The position numbers and the translations under genes were made by a program. A DNA stretch of 7,215 nucleotides, taken from positions 1-7,215 of the forward strand of contig JAFZQL010000214.1 of assembly GCA_017620435.1 (NCBI GenBank). The letters are read 5' to 3'. Shown one piece after another: positions 1 to 5,152 of this stretch. The DNA comes from Erysipelotrichaceae bacterium. Lineage in GTDB: Bacteria; Bacillota_I; Bacilli_A; Erysipelotrichales; Erysipelotrichaceae. Position 1 is the first letter of the stretch. Each line of letters begins with the position of its first letter. A model generated the notes under the pieces. That model made no database searches and was not told the origin of the DNA. It worked only from the letters and a program-made list of their open reading frames with translations.

Positions 1-25
1 AATATCGTAAAACAACAAAGATATA

Positions 26-54
26 TTGATAAATGATAAAATCATCAGTATTAT
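26..54 (+). promoter_or_regulatory. Promoter of the DUF2975-XRE cassette with internal dyad
   Basis: A -35 box TTGATA (26-31) and a -10 box TATTAT (49-54), each five of six to the sigma-A consensus, are separated by exactly 17 bp. The predicted start near 61 leaves a short leader before the ribosome site AGGAGA (65-70). The spacer holds a small perfect dyad, ATGAT-AAA-ATCAT (33-45), well placed to be an operator. The XRE protein encoded downstream is the obvious candidate ligand, but that is inference. The TTG at 26 is the -35 box rather than a start codon. Confidence 0.65.
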
Positions 55-76
55 TAATATGAACAGGAGACTTATT

Positions 77-556
77 ATGGAACAGAAGAAAATGGCGAAC
101 TGGCTGAAGACCATTATTGCCGGATTATGCTTTTGCGGCGTTTATGTCTATGTATTGCTGATTCCGGGCTACGGACAGTCAATTGTGCGTTCTTATCCTG
201 AGTTTTCAAGCTACTATAAACCTTGGCTGATATTCCTGAGCATTACCGCCATTCCGGTATATATTGCGCTGTATTTTGCCTGGAAGGTCTTCGATAATAT
301 CGGCAAGGATCATTCCTTTTGTATCGACAATGCAAACTATCTGAAATGGATATCATGGTTGGCAGCTGCCGATTCCGCCTATTTTTTCATCGGCAATGTC
401 GTTTTGACTTTCTGCAATATGAACCATATAGGAGTCATTTGGTATAGCCTGATCATCATTTTTATCGGCGTTTCTGTTTCGGCTGCTTGTGCTGCCTTAT
501 CGCATCTGATCGTCAAAGCAGCTGAATTGCAGGATCAAAGTGATCTGACGGTATAG
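77..556 (+). CDS. DUF2975 family membrane protein
   Basis: A 159-residue integral membrane protein of the DUF2975 type, with four predicted helices at about residues 10-30, 50-70, 92-112 and 118-141. The family signature is visible: a charged segment after helix 2 containing DNIGKDHSFCIDNANYLKWI (about 73-92) and a tail ending LQDQSDLTV. In this family the short cytoplasmic tail is typical, and the gene normally sits directly before a small XRE regulator, as here (10-nt gap). Biochemical function is unknown; the pair is often treated as a membrane protein with a cognate DNA-binding partner. Start chosen at the ATG at 77 because AGGAGA (65-70) lies 6 nt upstream. In-frame starts further upstream would run through the promoter. 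Cargo rather than backbone, because it faces the opposite way to every other gene here. Confidence 0.85.
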   Translation: MEQKKMANWLKTIIAGLCFCGVYVYVLLIPGYGQSIVRSYPEFSSYYKPWLIFLSITAIPVYIALYFAWKVFDNIGKDHSFCIDNANYLKWISWLAAADSAYFFIGNVVLTFCNMNHIGVIWYSLIIIFIGVSVSAACAALSHLIVKAAELQDQSDLTV

Positions 557-566
557 GGGGTGTAGT

Positions 567-776
567 ATGGATAACAATATCGTCATAAACATTGATGTCA
601 TGCTGGCGAAACGCAAGATGAGCGTTACGGAACTCGCTGATAAAGTAGGTATCACCTTAGCCAATATGTCCATCCTGAAAACAGGCAAAGCAAAAGCCAT
701 AAAGCTTTCCACTTTGGCCAAGTTATGTGAAGCATTGGATTGCCAGCCGGGAGACATTCTGGAATACAGACCATAA
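567..776 (+). CDS. Small XRE/Cro-C1 family transcriptional regulator (YozG-like)
   Basis: A 69-residue protein that is almost entirely one Cro/C1-type helix-turn-helix domain. It begins with a short strand (IVINIDVMLAKRKMSV), then the helix-turn-helix (about residues 20-45, TELADKVGITLANMSILKTG), and ends with LAKLCEALDCQPGDILEYRP, the hallmark tail of the YozG-like regulators. It has no effector domain. It follows the DUF2975 gene by 10 nt, and its GC-rich ribosome site (AGGGGGTG) overlaps that gene's stop codon, so the two are co-transcribed and probably coupled. It likely autoregulates from the dyad in the cassette promoter; that is inferred. A strong terminator follows at 798-826. Confidence 0.9.
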   Translation: MDNNIVINIDVMLAKRKMSVTELADKVGITLANMSILKTGKAKAIKLSTLAKLCEALDCQPGDILEYRP

Positions 777-797
777 TATAAACGCAAATTAATTATG

Positions 798-826
798 AAT
801 GCATTAGTTAGCTGATGCATTTTTTT
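798..826 (+). terminator. Intrinsic terminator after the XRE gene
   Basis: A 10-bp stem (AATGCATTAG with CTGATGCATT, one G-U wobble) closes a TTAG tetraloop and runs into seven T residues. It ends the rightward DUF2975-XRE transcript. The - strand copy of the stem lacks a good T-run, so it works mainly rightward. Confidence 0.85.
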
Positions 827-834
827 CATAGCAA

Positions 835-855
835 AAGTGGGACACTGTCCCACTT
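835..855. repeat. 21-bp perfect dyad, copy 1 (candidate parS and/or leftward terminator)
   Basis: Perfect inverted repeat: AAGTGGGACA and TGTCCCACTT around one central base. It begins at the last base of the relaxase stop codon. A copy differing at one base lies at the parA/parB junction (5166-5186). Read leftward, the stem is followed by a short T stretch (CTTTTGC), so this copy could also end the relaxase transcript. The second copy, inside parA, has no such T-run, which favours a protein-binding role for the shared sequence. Confidence 0.7.
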
Positions 856-2069
856 CACATGCTGTAGCTATATCCTTTGTCCCGATCCAGGTATTCTTCA
901 ATTTCCTGTTCTATCTCTCTCTGCCTTTTTGCCAGCAGACTTCCGATTCCTTTCATGATCGGTGTATCAGGATCTCTGGATGACAGCCTGTCTCTGACAA
1001 TAGAAGGATCCTTGTATAATACGCCTTTATCTCCATCAACTTCTTTATAGTTATCGTTATAAACGATTTCCTCATAATCAAATGCATCCATAGCATCTTT
1101 CTTACCCTGCAGAACCATGTTGGCGATCTGCTGTTTTGTCTTGGAGATCTCCTTTTCGCTTCTGCTGATACCATCGTGCGTGACGTAATCTACCGTGTAA
1201 TCATATTTTTTCAGGGAACCGAGATAATTATTCCATGCAAACTCACACTGGTCTGATTCCAGAAGATTGTCTACGACTTTGTATACCGCATCCTTGTAGG
1301 GTGCTATATTTGCAGAATTGATCTGCAGTCTTCCGTGTTCCGGCAGTACAGCATAGAGATCCTTAACGGTCTGGATGTTCTCAAACCTGATATGCTGGAT
1401 CTTCTCCAGAACATCTCTTTTGGCCAGATCGATCTCTTCGAAGGTTTTCCGGTATTTGCCATAATCCAGTCTTCTGATCATCTGATTGGCGAACATCCTT
1501 TTGAAGTCGCTTATGGACTTTCTTGGTAGCTTTCCATAAAGATGATCAAACGTATGAGAAGGCTCATTTTCATAGAACAGCAGATGTATATGCGGATGAG
1601 GTGTAATGCTGGTGCGGTTCTCCGGATGAAAATCTTCCCACCATGATACGTTATCTGGATCCATGCCCAGCGACCGGATATAGGAAGGCATGATCCTTGT
1701 GACAATAGCGGAAAACTGGTCCTGATTGGTCAGGGAGTAATAGGTTGCCTTCTCATAGCTCTCCAAACTGCAGATGATTTCATAAACCACGGATCCCGGT
1801 TTCTGCAGGGATTCGATTCCCTTGCTTATGAAGGCCTCCTTCTTTTCATCCGTATCCAGATAACCATCAGAGGTCATCGTGCAGCCATATCTTCCGGTAT
1901 AGTCCAGAAGCGATTCCTCTTCTTTCCCGTTATACCGTTCTGTGTAGTTGAAATAACTGCCGGATCCTCCGAAGATCGATGAAGGCGTAACAACACCTTT
2001 GAAGCAGCTGTTCTTCGGAGCTTTTTCGCCCATCCTGAAGTATCTTGTCTTGCAAATGAGATCCGGCAT
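855..2069 (-). CDS. HUH relaxase, MobP2/MobL-like
   Basis: A 404-residue protein with the layout of Bacillota MobP2/MobL conjugative relaxases, which nick the transfer origin and stay covalently attached to the strand. Near the N-terminus is SYFNYTERY (38-46), like the family's YxxY-x-R block that carries the candidate nicking tyrosine (Y39 or Y42). It is followed by LLDYTGRYG (54-62) and a TSDGYLDTDEK segment. The metal motif is H148, then HPHIHLLF with H160 and H162, a textbook HUH signature. The C-terminal half (about 200-404) is charged and largely helical, with no recognised domain. Start chosen at ATG 2069, which overlaps the TAA of the upstream RHH gene (TAATG), with AGGAAGGA upstream; a TTG extension to 2123 is unlikely. 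A rolling-circle replication initiator is the main alternative, since both use HUH chemistry, but a separate rep gene and the RHH partner favour a relaxase. Confidence 0.72.
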   Translation of the reverse strand: MPDLICKTRYFRMGEKAPKNSCFKGVVTPSSIFGGSGSYFNYTERYNGKEEESLLDYTGRYGCTMTSDGYLDTDEKKEAFISKGIESLQKPGSVVYEIICSLESYEKATYYSLTNQDQFSAIVTRIMPSYIRSLGMDPDNVSWWEDFHPENRTSITPHPHIHLLFYENEPSHTFDHLYGKLPRKSISDFKRMFANQMIRRLDYGKYRKTFEEIDLAKRDVLEKIQHIRFENIQTVKDLYAVLPEHGRLQINSANIAPYKDAVYKVVDNLLESDQCEFAWNNYLGSLKKYDYTVDYVTHDGISRSEKEISKTKQQIANMVLQGKKDAMDAFDYEEIVYNDNYKEVDGDKGVLYKDPSIVRDRLSSRDPDTPIMKGIGSLLAKRQREIEQEIEEYLDRDKGYSYSM

Positions 2070-2554
2070 TATTTCGTCGTCCTTCCTGATGAATCGCGAA
2101 ATCTTGCCACGTACCTCGTCCAATGATCCATCATATAGTTCTGCAGTTCTTCATCCCATCTGCATCTCTTATTGACTATCTCACCGGCAGCAGAGTATCC
2201 AAAATCTGGTGCTTTCGGAACACCATCGCTGTTAAGCAGTATCCTGTTGGCCAGATCGTTCTTCGTGGCCAGGAAATAGATCTCGTCCAGGATTCTCTTG
2301 AACATGCCGAACCTGAAATCGGCTGCATCATCCACCATCATAATGATCCGATCCATGATATCCGGATCTCTGGATCTGTTGATCTTTCTCAGATAATAGT
2401 CTTTTATGGCATCTTCTATGATTTCCTTCCTGGTGCTTGACTTCATGCCAAGCTTCTCCGAATTTTTCCTGTCTTCCTCCATCAGATAGTCGATCTTTTT
2501 GATAATGGAATCATCAAATCTGAAAGACATCACTTTTTTATCGTCTCTTTTCAT
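2069..2554 (-). CDS. Ribbon-helix-helix DNA-binding protein, probable relaxase accessory factor
   Basis: A 161-residue protein. Residues about 6-55 (KKVMSFRFDD, then IIKKIDYLMEED, then STRKEIIEDAIKDYYLRK) have the strand-helix-helix pattern of the MetJ/Arc/CopG fold. The remaining 100 residues have no recognised domain and are rich in charged and aromatic residues, giving a protein longer than plain CopG repressors but similar in build to relaxosome RHH proteins such as NikA or MbeC-type factors. Its stop codon overlaps the relaxase start by one base, so the two are translationally coupled. The ribosome site GAGAGGA (2559-2565) is 4 nt from the ATG, and an exact dyad (2573-2593) lies just upstream. 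It most likely binds those sites to repress its own operon and to recruit the relaxase to oriT; this role is inferred from fold and position. Confidence 0.72.
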   Translation of the reverse strand: MKRDDKKVMSFRFDDSIIKKIDYLMEEDRKNSEKLGMKSSTRKEIIEDAIKDYYLRKINRSRDPDIMDRIIMMVDDAADFRFGMFKRILDEIYFLATKNDLANRILLNSDGVPKAPDFGYSAAGEIVNKRCRWDEELQNYMMDHWTRYVARFRDSSGRTTK

Positions 2555-2572
2555 TCAATCCTCTCTTTCTGT

Positions 2573-2593
2573 TTTGTGGCAAGTTGCCACAAA
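2573..2593. promoter_or_regulatory. 21-bp perfect dyad upstream of the RHH gene (operator candidate)
   Basis: TTTGTGGCAA and TTGCCACAAA around a single G, ending 19 bp before the RHH start codon. An imperfect version, TTGTAGTAA-G-TTGCTACAG, lies at 2612-2630 with centres 38 bp apart. Position and symmetry fit an operator for the encoded dimeric RHH protein. No convincing -35/-10 pair was found for the RHH-relaxase operon; a weak -10-like CATATT occurs on the - strand near 2601. Confidence 0.55.
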
Positions 2594-2742
2594 TGAATAT
2601 GATGGTTCGACTTGTAGTAAGTTGCTACAGATTTCCAGGCGTACACAGCCTGTAATACAGAATGTAGACCGGTATACAAATCGTATACACTTTGTAGTGC
2701 AGAATCTTCATTTCGCATTACAAGGAAAAGCCTAAAATGAGC

Positions 2743-2765
2743 CTAAAACCTGGCATAGCCAGGTT
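2743..2765 (-). terminator. Probable intrinsic terminator of the abiE operon
   Basis: On the - strand an 8-bp GC-rich stem (AACCTGGC with GCCAGGTT) closes a TAT loop and continues into TTAGG, giving a run of four T that includes the stem end. It lies about 90 nt beyond the abiEii stop codon and has no T-run on the + strand, so it fits the end of the abiE transcript. The short T-run and the position inside a repeat-rich region leave an origin hairpin as an alternative. Confidence 0.45.
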
Positions 2766-2774
2766 GTTCAGACC

Positions 2775-2804
2775 GGAAATGTTAACAGTTCTGTAAACAT
2801 TTCC
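2775..2804. repeat. 30-nt near-perfect inverted repeat
   Basis: Arms GGAAATGTTAACAG and CTGTAAACATTTCC, 14 bp with a single mismatch, separated by two bases. The minimal spacer suits cruciform extrusion or dimer binding. T-rich sequence follows only weakly on the + side (CTTTATCC) and not on the - side, so a terminator is a poor explanation. Confidence 0.65.
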
Positions 2805-2854
2805 TTTATCCTGCTTATCAATGAAGGTGTATACAAACCTTCCGGTATCAATAA

Positions 2855-3748
2855 TCACATCCAGGCTTCGTCGATATGAGACCAGACCAGATTGAAATCA
2901 GTTTCCTCCCGGGTTGCTTCAATGACTGGGAGAATGAAAGATCTGATCTTATCAACGGTCTGAGTCAGTGATATCGCTTTGCCAACGTGCTTGGTCTTAA
3001 GGAAACCTTGCCACCTTGCATTTCTTTCACTGTCCTGATAGAATTCTTCGGAAAATGCATCGATTCTATTCAGTGAAGTGTTACGGTGATCAAATGTTTC
3101 GATGATCGCTTGTTTCAGATCTTTTCCGCTGAAATCAAACTGTTCCGAAAGAATGCAAATATCATAAAAGTCTTTGAATCTGCTGTTGACTATACCGATC
3201 GAAACGATCGCTTCAAACTTCTCCGCTACGATCGATTCCTTTGAATAGGCATACAGATGAGGCGATTCATCATCGAGAACAGTAGGATAGTCCATTGATC
3301 GTTTCTTTGGGTAGATGACATCACCGAAACCGATATCGATGTTCACCGGAATCTTTGTACGATCCATGTAGGCGTCAAGTGATACATTGACTCCATGGTA
3401 TTCTTTGAATTCTGTGATGTTTCTTGCTTCTAGTGAGTCCAGATCGAAACGGATCGCATCATCGCATTCGATCTGCAGGATCTCTTGGAAAATGTCTTTG
3501 ATGATATCGGAATCATTGCTGATCCAATTTCCAAGAAGGTCGATGTCCGTAGTGATCCGATCAAATTCATCAAACATGCCATATAGAAGGATTCCGCCCT
3601 TCAATGTGAAATTGTCATTATACTTCGATACAGAAAGCCTATAAAGCACTCTTTCCAGAACATACATCGTGAATACATCCTGCACGACTCTTCCTTGTTT
3701 TTTAGCTATAGCCTTTAGTCTGTCTTTTACTGACTGTGCTGTTTTCAT
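2855..3748 (-). CDS. abiEii: AbiEii-type nucleotidyltransferase toxin (type IV toxin-antitoxin)
   Basis: A 297-residue protein of the AbiEii/MenT-like nucleotidyltransferase toxin family, which block growth by transferring nucleotides to RNA targets (tRNA in studied members) and act against phage or plasmid loss. The nucleotidyltransferase core is visible: LKGGILLYGM (49-58), then RITTDIDL with metal-binding D68 and D70, and NIDIGFGD with D138. The later family motif is present as SKESIVAEKFEAI (169-181, K170, E176, K177), followed by SRFKDFYDI (189-197). All key residues look intact, so an active enzyme is expected. The ATG at 3748 shares an ATGA overlap with the abiEi stop, and GGAGGT (3755-3760) lies 6-7 nt upstream. 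This fits better than the upstream in-frame start at 3787. Confidence 0.9.
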   Translation of the reverse strand: MKTAQSVKDRLKAIAKKQGRVVQDVFTMYVLERVLYRLSVSKYNDNFTLKGGILLYGMFDEFDRITTDIDLLGNWISNDSDIIKDIFQEILQIECDDAIRFDLDSLEARNITEFKEYHGVNVSLDAYMDRTKIPVNIDIGFGDVIYPKKRSMDYPTVLDDESPHLYAYSKESIVAEKFEAIVSIGIVNSRFKDFYDICILSEQFDFSGKDLKQAIIETFDHRNTSLNRIDAFSEEFYQDSERNARWQGFLKTKHVGKAISLTQTVDKIRSFILPVIEATREETDFNLVWSHIDEAWM

Positions 3749-4320
3749 ATCATTACCTCCAGATACTGTTTCATGAGCTTCCCGCATCTGAGCTTCTCTG
3801 CATAGCTCATCAGCTTATTGAGATCTCTGTCCTTTGATGAAAGGTAGTTTTTCAGTACTTCAGCGAAAGGTTCAAAGCCCAGCTTGTTGCGGTAGAACAG
3901 AAGATCACACAGGGTCTTTTCTCTGTCATAGATCATGAAGGAATTCTCTCCCTCGATCACCATTACGATACCGGTTTTATACCTCTCCTCTGAAAACAGA
4001 TAAAACTGTACAGCGGGCGATTCCGGAGATTCCGGGATCCTGCTTCTTCTTGGCAGAGCCACATCGATCTGCAGCTCGCGGGATGTAGTCATTCCGTGAT
4101 AGATGGCTGCAGAGATCAGGCATATGACACCTTTCGGTGCCACCGCATTTACAAAGTAATGATCATTGATCTCTCCTGAGTATTCAGAGTTTTCAAAATG
4201 ATTCTTGTTGATGGCGATCAGCTTCCCTTCATCTACAAGTCTGTTTATCCTGTATGTAGAATAGCCGCTATCGTGAAGTTCATCTCTTGATATATACTGT
4301 TTCATATCGTAGTTTTTCAT
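3745..4320 (-). CDS. abiEi: AbiEi-type antitoxin and autorepressor
   Basis: A 191-residue protein with the AbiEi antitoxin layout. The N-terminal winged helix (about residues 7-48, KQYISRDELHDSGYSTYRIN followed by RLVDEGKLIAI) is the AbiEi_4-like DNA-binding domain. The C-terminal domain carries the characteristic GVICLISAAIYHGMT and LQIDVALPRRSR stretches and the later YDREKTLCDLLFYRNKLG block. In studied systems AbiEi neutralises AbiEii without forming a stable complex (type IV) and represses the operon by cooperative binding to two inverted repeats in the promoter. Two inverted repeats are found exactly there (4323-4342 and 4346-4385). The leader is only about 14 nt, with a modest ribosome site (AAGG) 8 nt from the ATG. 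It overlaps abiEii by 4 nt. Confidence 0.88.
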   Translation of the reverse strand: MKNYDMKQYISRDELHDSGYSTYRINRLVDEGKLIAINKNHFENSEYSGEINDHYFVNAVAPKGVICLISAAIYHGMTTSRELQIDVALPRRSRIPESPESPAVQFYLFSEERYKTGIVMVIEGENSFMIYDREKTLCDLLFYRNKLGFEPFAEVLKNYLSSKDRDLNKLMSYAEKLRCGKLMKQYLEVMI

Positions 4321-4322
4321 AC

Positions 4323-4342
4323 ATAATACCTTACGGTATTAT
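4323..4342. promoter_or_regulatory. abiE operator 1 (perfect 8-bp inverted repeat)
   Basis: ATAATACC and GGTATTAT flank a 4-nt spacer and cover the -10 edge, the predicted start of transcription and the ribosome site of abiEi. Bound AbiEi here would block initiation. In the RNA, the same stem could also hide the ribosome site. Confidence 0.6.
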
Positions 4343-4369
4343 TTTATTCTATGTTTGCAATTTTGTAAA
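4341..4369 (-). promoter_or_regulatory. abiE promoter
   Basis: On the - strand, a -35 TTTACA (4369-4364) and a -10 TAAAAT (4346-4341), each five of six to consensus, are spaced by 17 bp. Transcription would start near 4334, about 14 nt before the abiEi ATG. The -35 box lies in the spacer of the long inverted repeat (4346-4385), and the -10 overlaps both that repeat and the downstream dyad, an arrangement suited to tight autorepression. Confidence 0.75.
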
Positions 4370-4385
4370 TATGCAAACATAGAAT
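4346..4385. promoter_or_regulatory. abiE operator 2 / 14-bp inverted repeat between parB and abiEi
   Basis: Perfect 14-bp arms, ATTCTATGTTTGCA and TGCAAACATAGAAT, enclose a 12-bp AT-rich spacer containing the abiE -35 box. It begins 5 bp past the parB stop codon. Neither strand has a T-run after the stem, so it is better explained as an operator than a terminator, although a stem of this length could still slow read-through from parB. Confidence 0.6.
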
Positions 4386-4390
4386 CAACA

Positions 4391-5152
4391 TCATTCCGAC
4401 AGCTTTTCATTTATCTGATCAGTGATCCTCTGAAGTTTTTCCCTGATGAGTTTCCTTTCAAGATTTTGATAATCCTTCAGATTGATCGAAGAAACTGTTT
4501 TGATTATGGATTCCAGCTTTTTCAGGATCTGATCAGAAGATGATGCTTCTTTTTTCTCTTTCTTCATCTTCACGGGTTCACCTTTCTTTCCGACATCGAC
4601 ATAGCGTTGCACGGATCTTCCGGATACATTGGCTATCTTCGCTATATTATCCCTGGTTCTTCCTGGATGCGTTTCTCCTTTAGAGAGTTGTTTGTTGTAG
4701 ATCTTCACGGCCTCTGCGATGAGCTTCATATTGGCGTCTTTGCTCAGATGCCGATAACAGTTGGATGCGACAAGCGCCTTGAACTGTTCCTCCTTTGTCC
4801 GATAGACATACTGGATAATCACCGGAACATTATCCTCCGCCAGGACAAGGCCGTTGTATCTTACTTCAGATCCTTGTTCAAACAGCTGAGTCAATGCTTT
4901 CATCCTTCTGTGGCCAGACAAGAGTACGTATCCGCTGTCTGACTTGGAAACGGTCAATGGCTGCTGCAGTCCTGTTTCCCTGATGGACTCGATCAGTTCA
5001 TCAAGATCTTCCTTTGTATCCTGATCTTCATAGATCCGGTTCAAAGGATTTGATTTGAGATCCTGCAAAGCTAGGAAGTAGATCTTGCTTTTCTTGGACT
5101 TATCAAGAGAATCGAAATCTTCATTGTTGATCAAGGATATTTGTCTCTCCAT
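4391..5152 (-). CDS. parB: ParB family DNA-binding partition protein
   Basis: A 253-residue ParB. The N-terminal ParB/sulfiredoxin-like domain shows LKSNPLNR (32-39), the helix DLDELIESIRETGLQQPLTV (49-68) and the nucleotide-binding GHRR box (80-83) within YVLLSGHRRMKAL. A central helix-turn-helix is seen at about 167-187 (RDNIAKIANVSGRSVQRYVD). A lysine-rich linker follows (189-203), then a heptad-like helical tail (about 205-250), probably the dimerisation region. ParB would bind a centromere site and, with ParA, segregate the replicon. The start at 5152 overlaps the parA stop by one base (TGATG) and sits 7 nt from GGAGG (5160-5164); the adjacent ATG at 5155 is equally in frame but only 4 nt from it. 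The 21-bp dyad at 5166-5186 is just upstream. Confidence 0.9.
   Translation of the reverse strand: MERQISLINNEDFDSLDKSKKSKIYFLALQDLKSNPLNRIYEDQDTKEDLDELIESIRETGLQQPLTVSKSDSGYVLLSGHRRMKALTQLFEQGSEVRYNGLVLAEDNVPVIIQYVYRTKEEQFKALVASNCYRHLSKDANMKLIAEAVKIYNKQLSKGETHPGRTRDNIAKIANVSGRSVQRYVDVGKKGEPVKMKKEKKEASSSDQILKKLESIIKTVSSINLKDYQNLERKLIREKLQRITDQINEKLSE

Larger units (their letters stand above)
2594..2854. other. Gene-free repeat-rich region: candidate oriT / accessory origin
   Basis: No credible gene occupies this stretch between abiEii and the RHH gene. It holds an array of TTGTAGTAA-like half-sites (2612-2630, 2650-2660, 2692-2700 with 2715-2723) and the direct repeat TGTA(A/G)T(A/G)CAGAAT (2651-2663 and 2693-2705). 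GTATACAAA occurs at 2672-2680 and 2829-2837, with a further GTATAC at 2683-2688. AGCCTAAAA occurs twice at 11-bp spacing (2729-2737, 2740-2748), and there are two strong hairpins (2747-2765, 2775-2804). Lying directly upstream of an RHH-relaxase pair, it is where an origin of transfer is usually found. A nick site cannot be assigned by eye. Confidence 0.5.

Noticed and set aside
26..76. In-frame TTG extension of the DUF2975 protein by 17 residues
   Set aside because: The TTG coincides with the -35 box, there is no ribosome site before it, and the ATG at 77 has AGGAGA at good spacing.
497..901. Leftward open frame across the XRE gene
   Set aside because: It runs opposite to the XRE gene and its terminator, crosses two stem structures and has no family features.
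2070..2123. TTG-initiated extension of the relaxase
   Set aside because: It would overlap the RHH gene by 55 bp; the ATG at 2069 gives a coupled TAATG junction and the protein then begins at the conserved N-terminal strand.
2499..2735. Rightward frame of 78 codons spanning the repeat-rich region
   Set aside because: TTG start without a ribosome site, composition unlike a protein, and it covers the dyads and half-sites that better explain the DNA.
2573..2854. CRISPR array in the repeat-rich segment
   Set aside because: The repeats are 9-14 bp dyads and short direct repeats without uniform repeat-spacer structure, and no cas genes are nearby.
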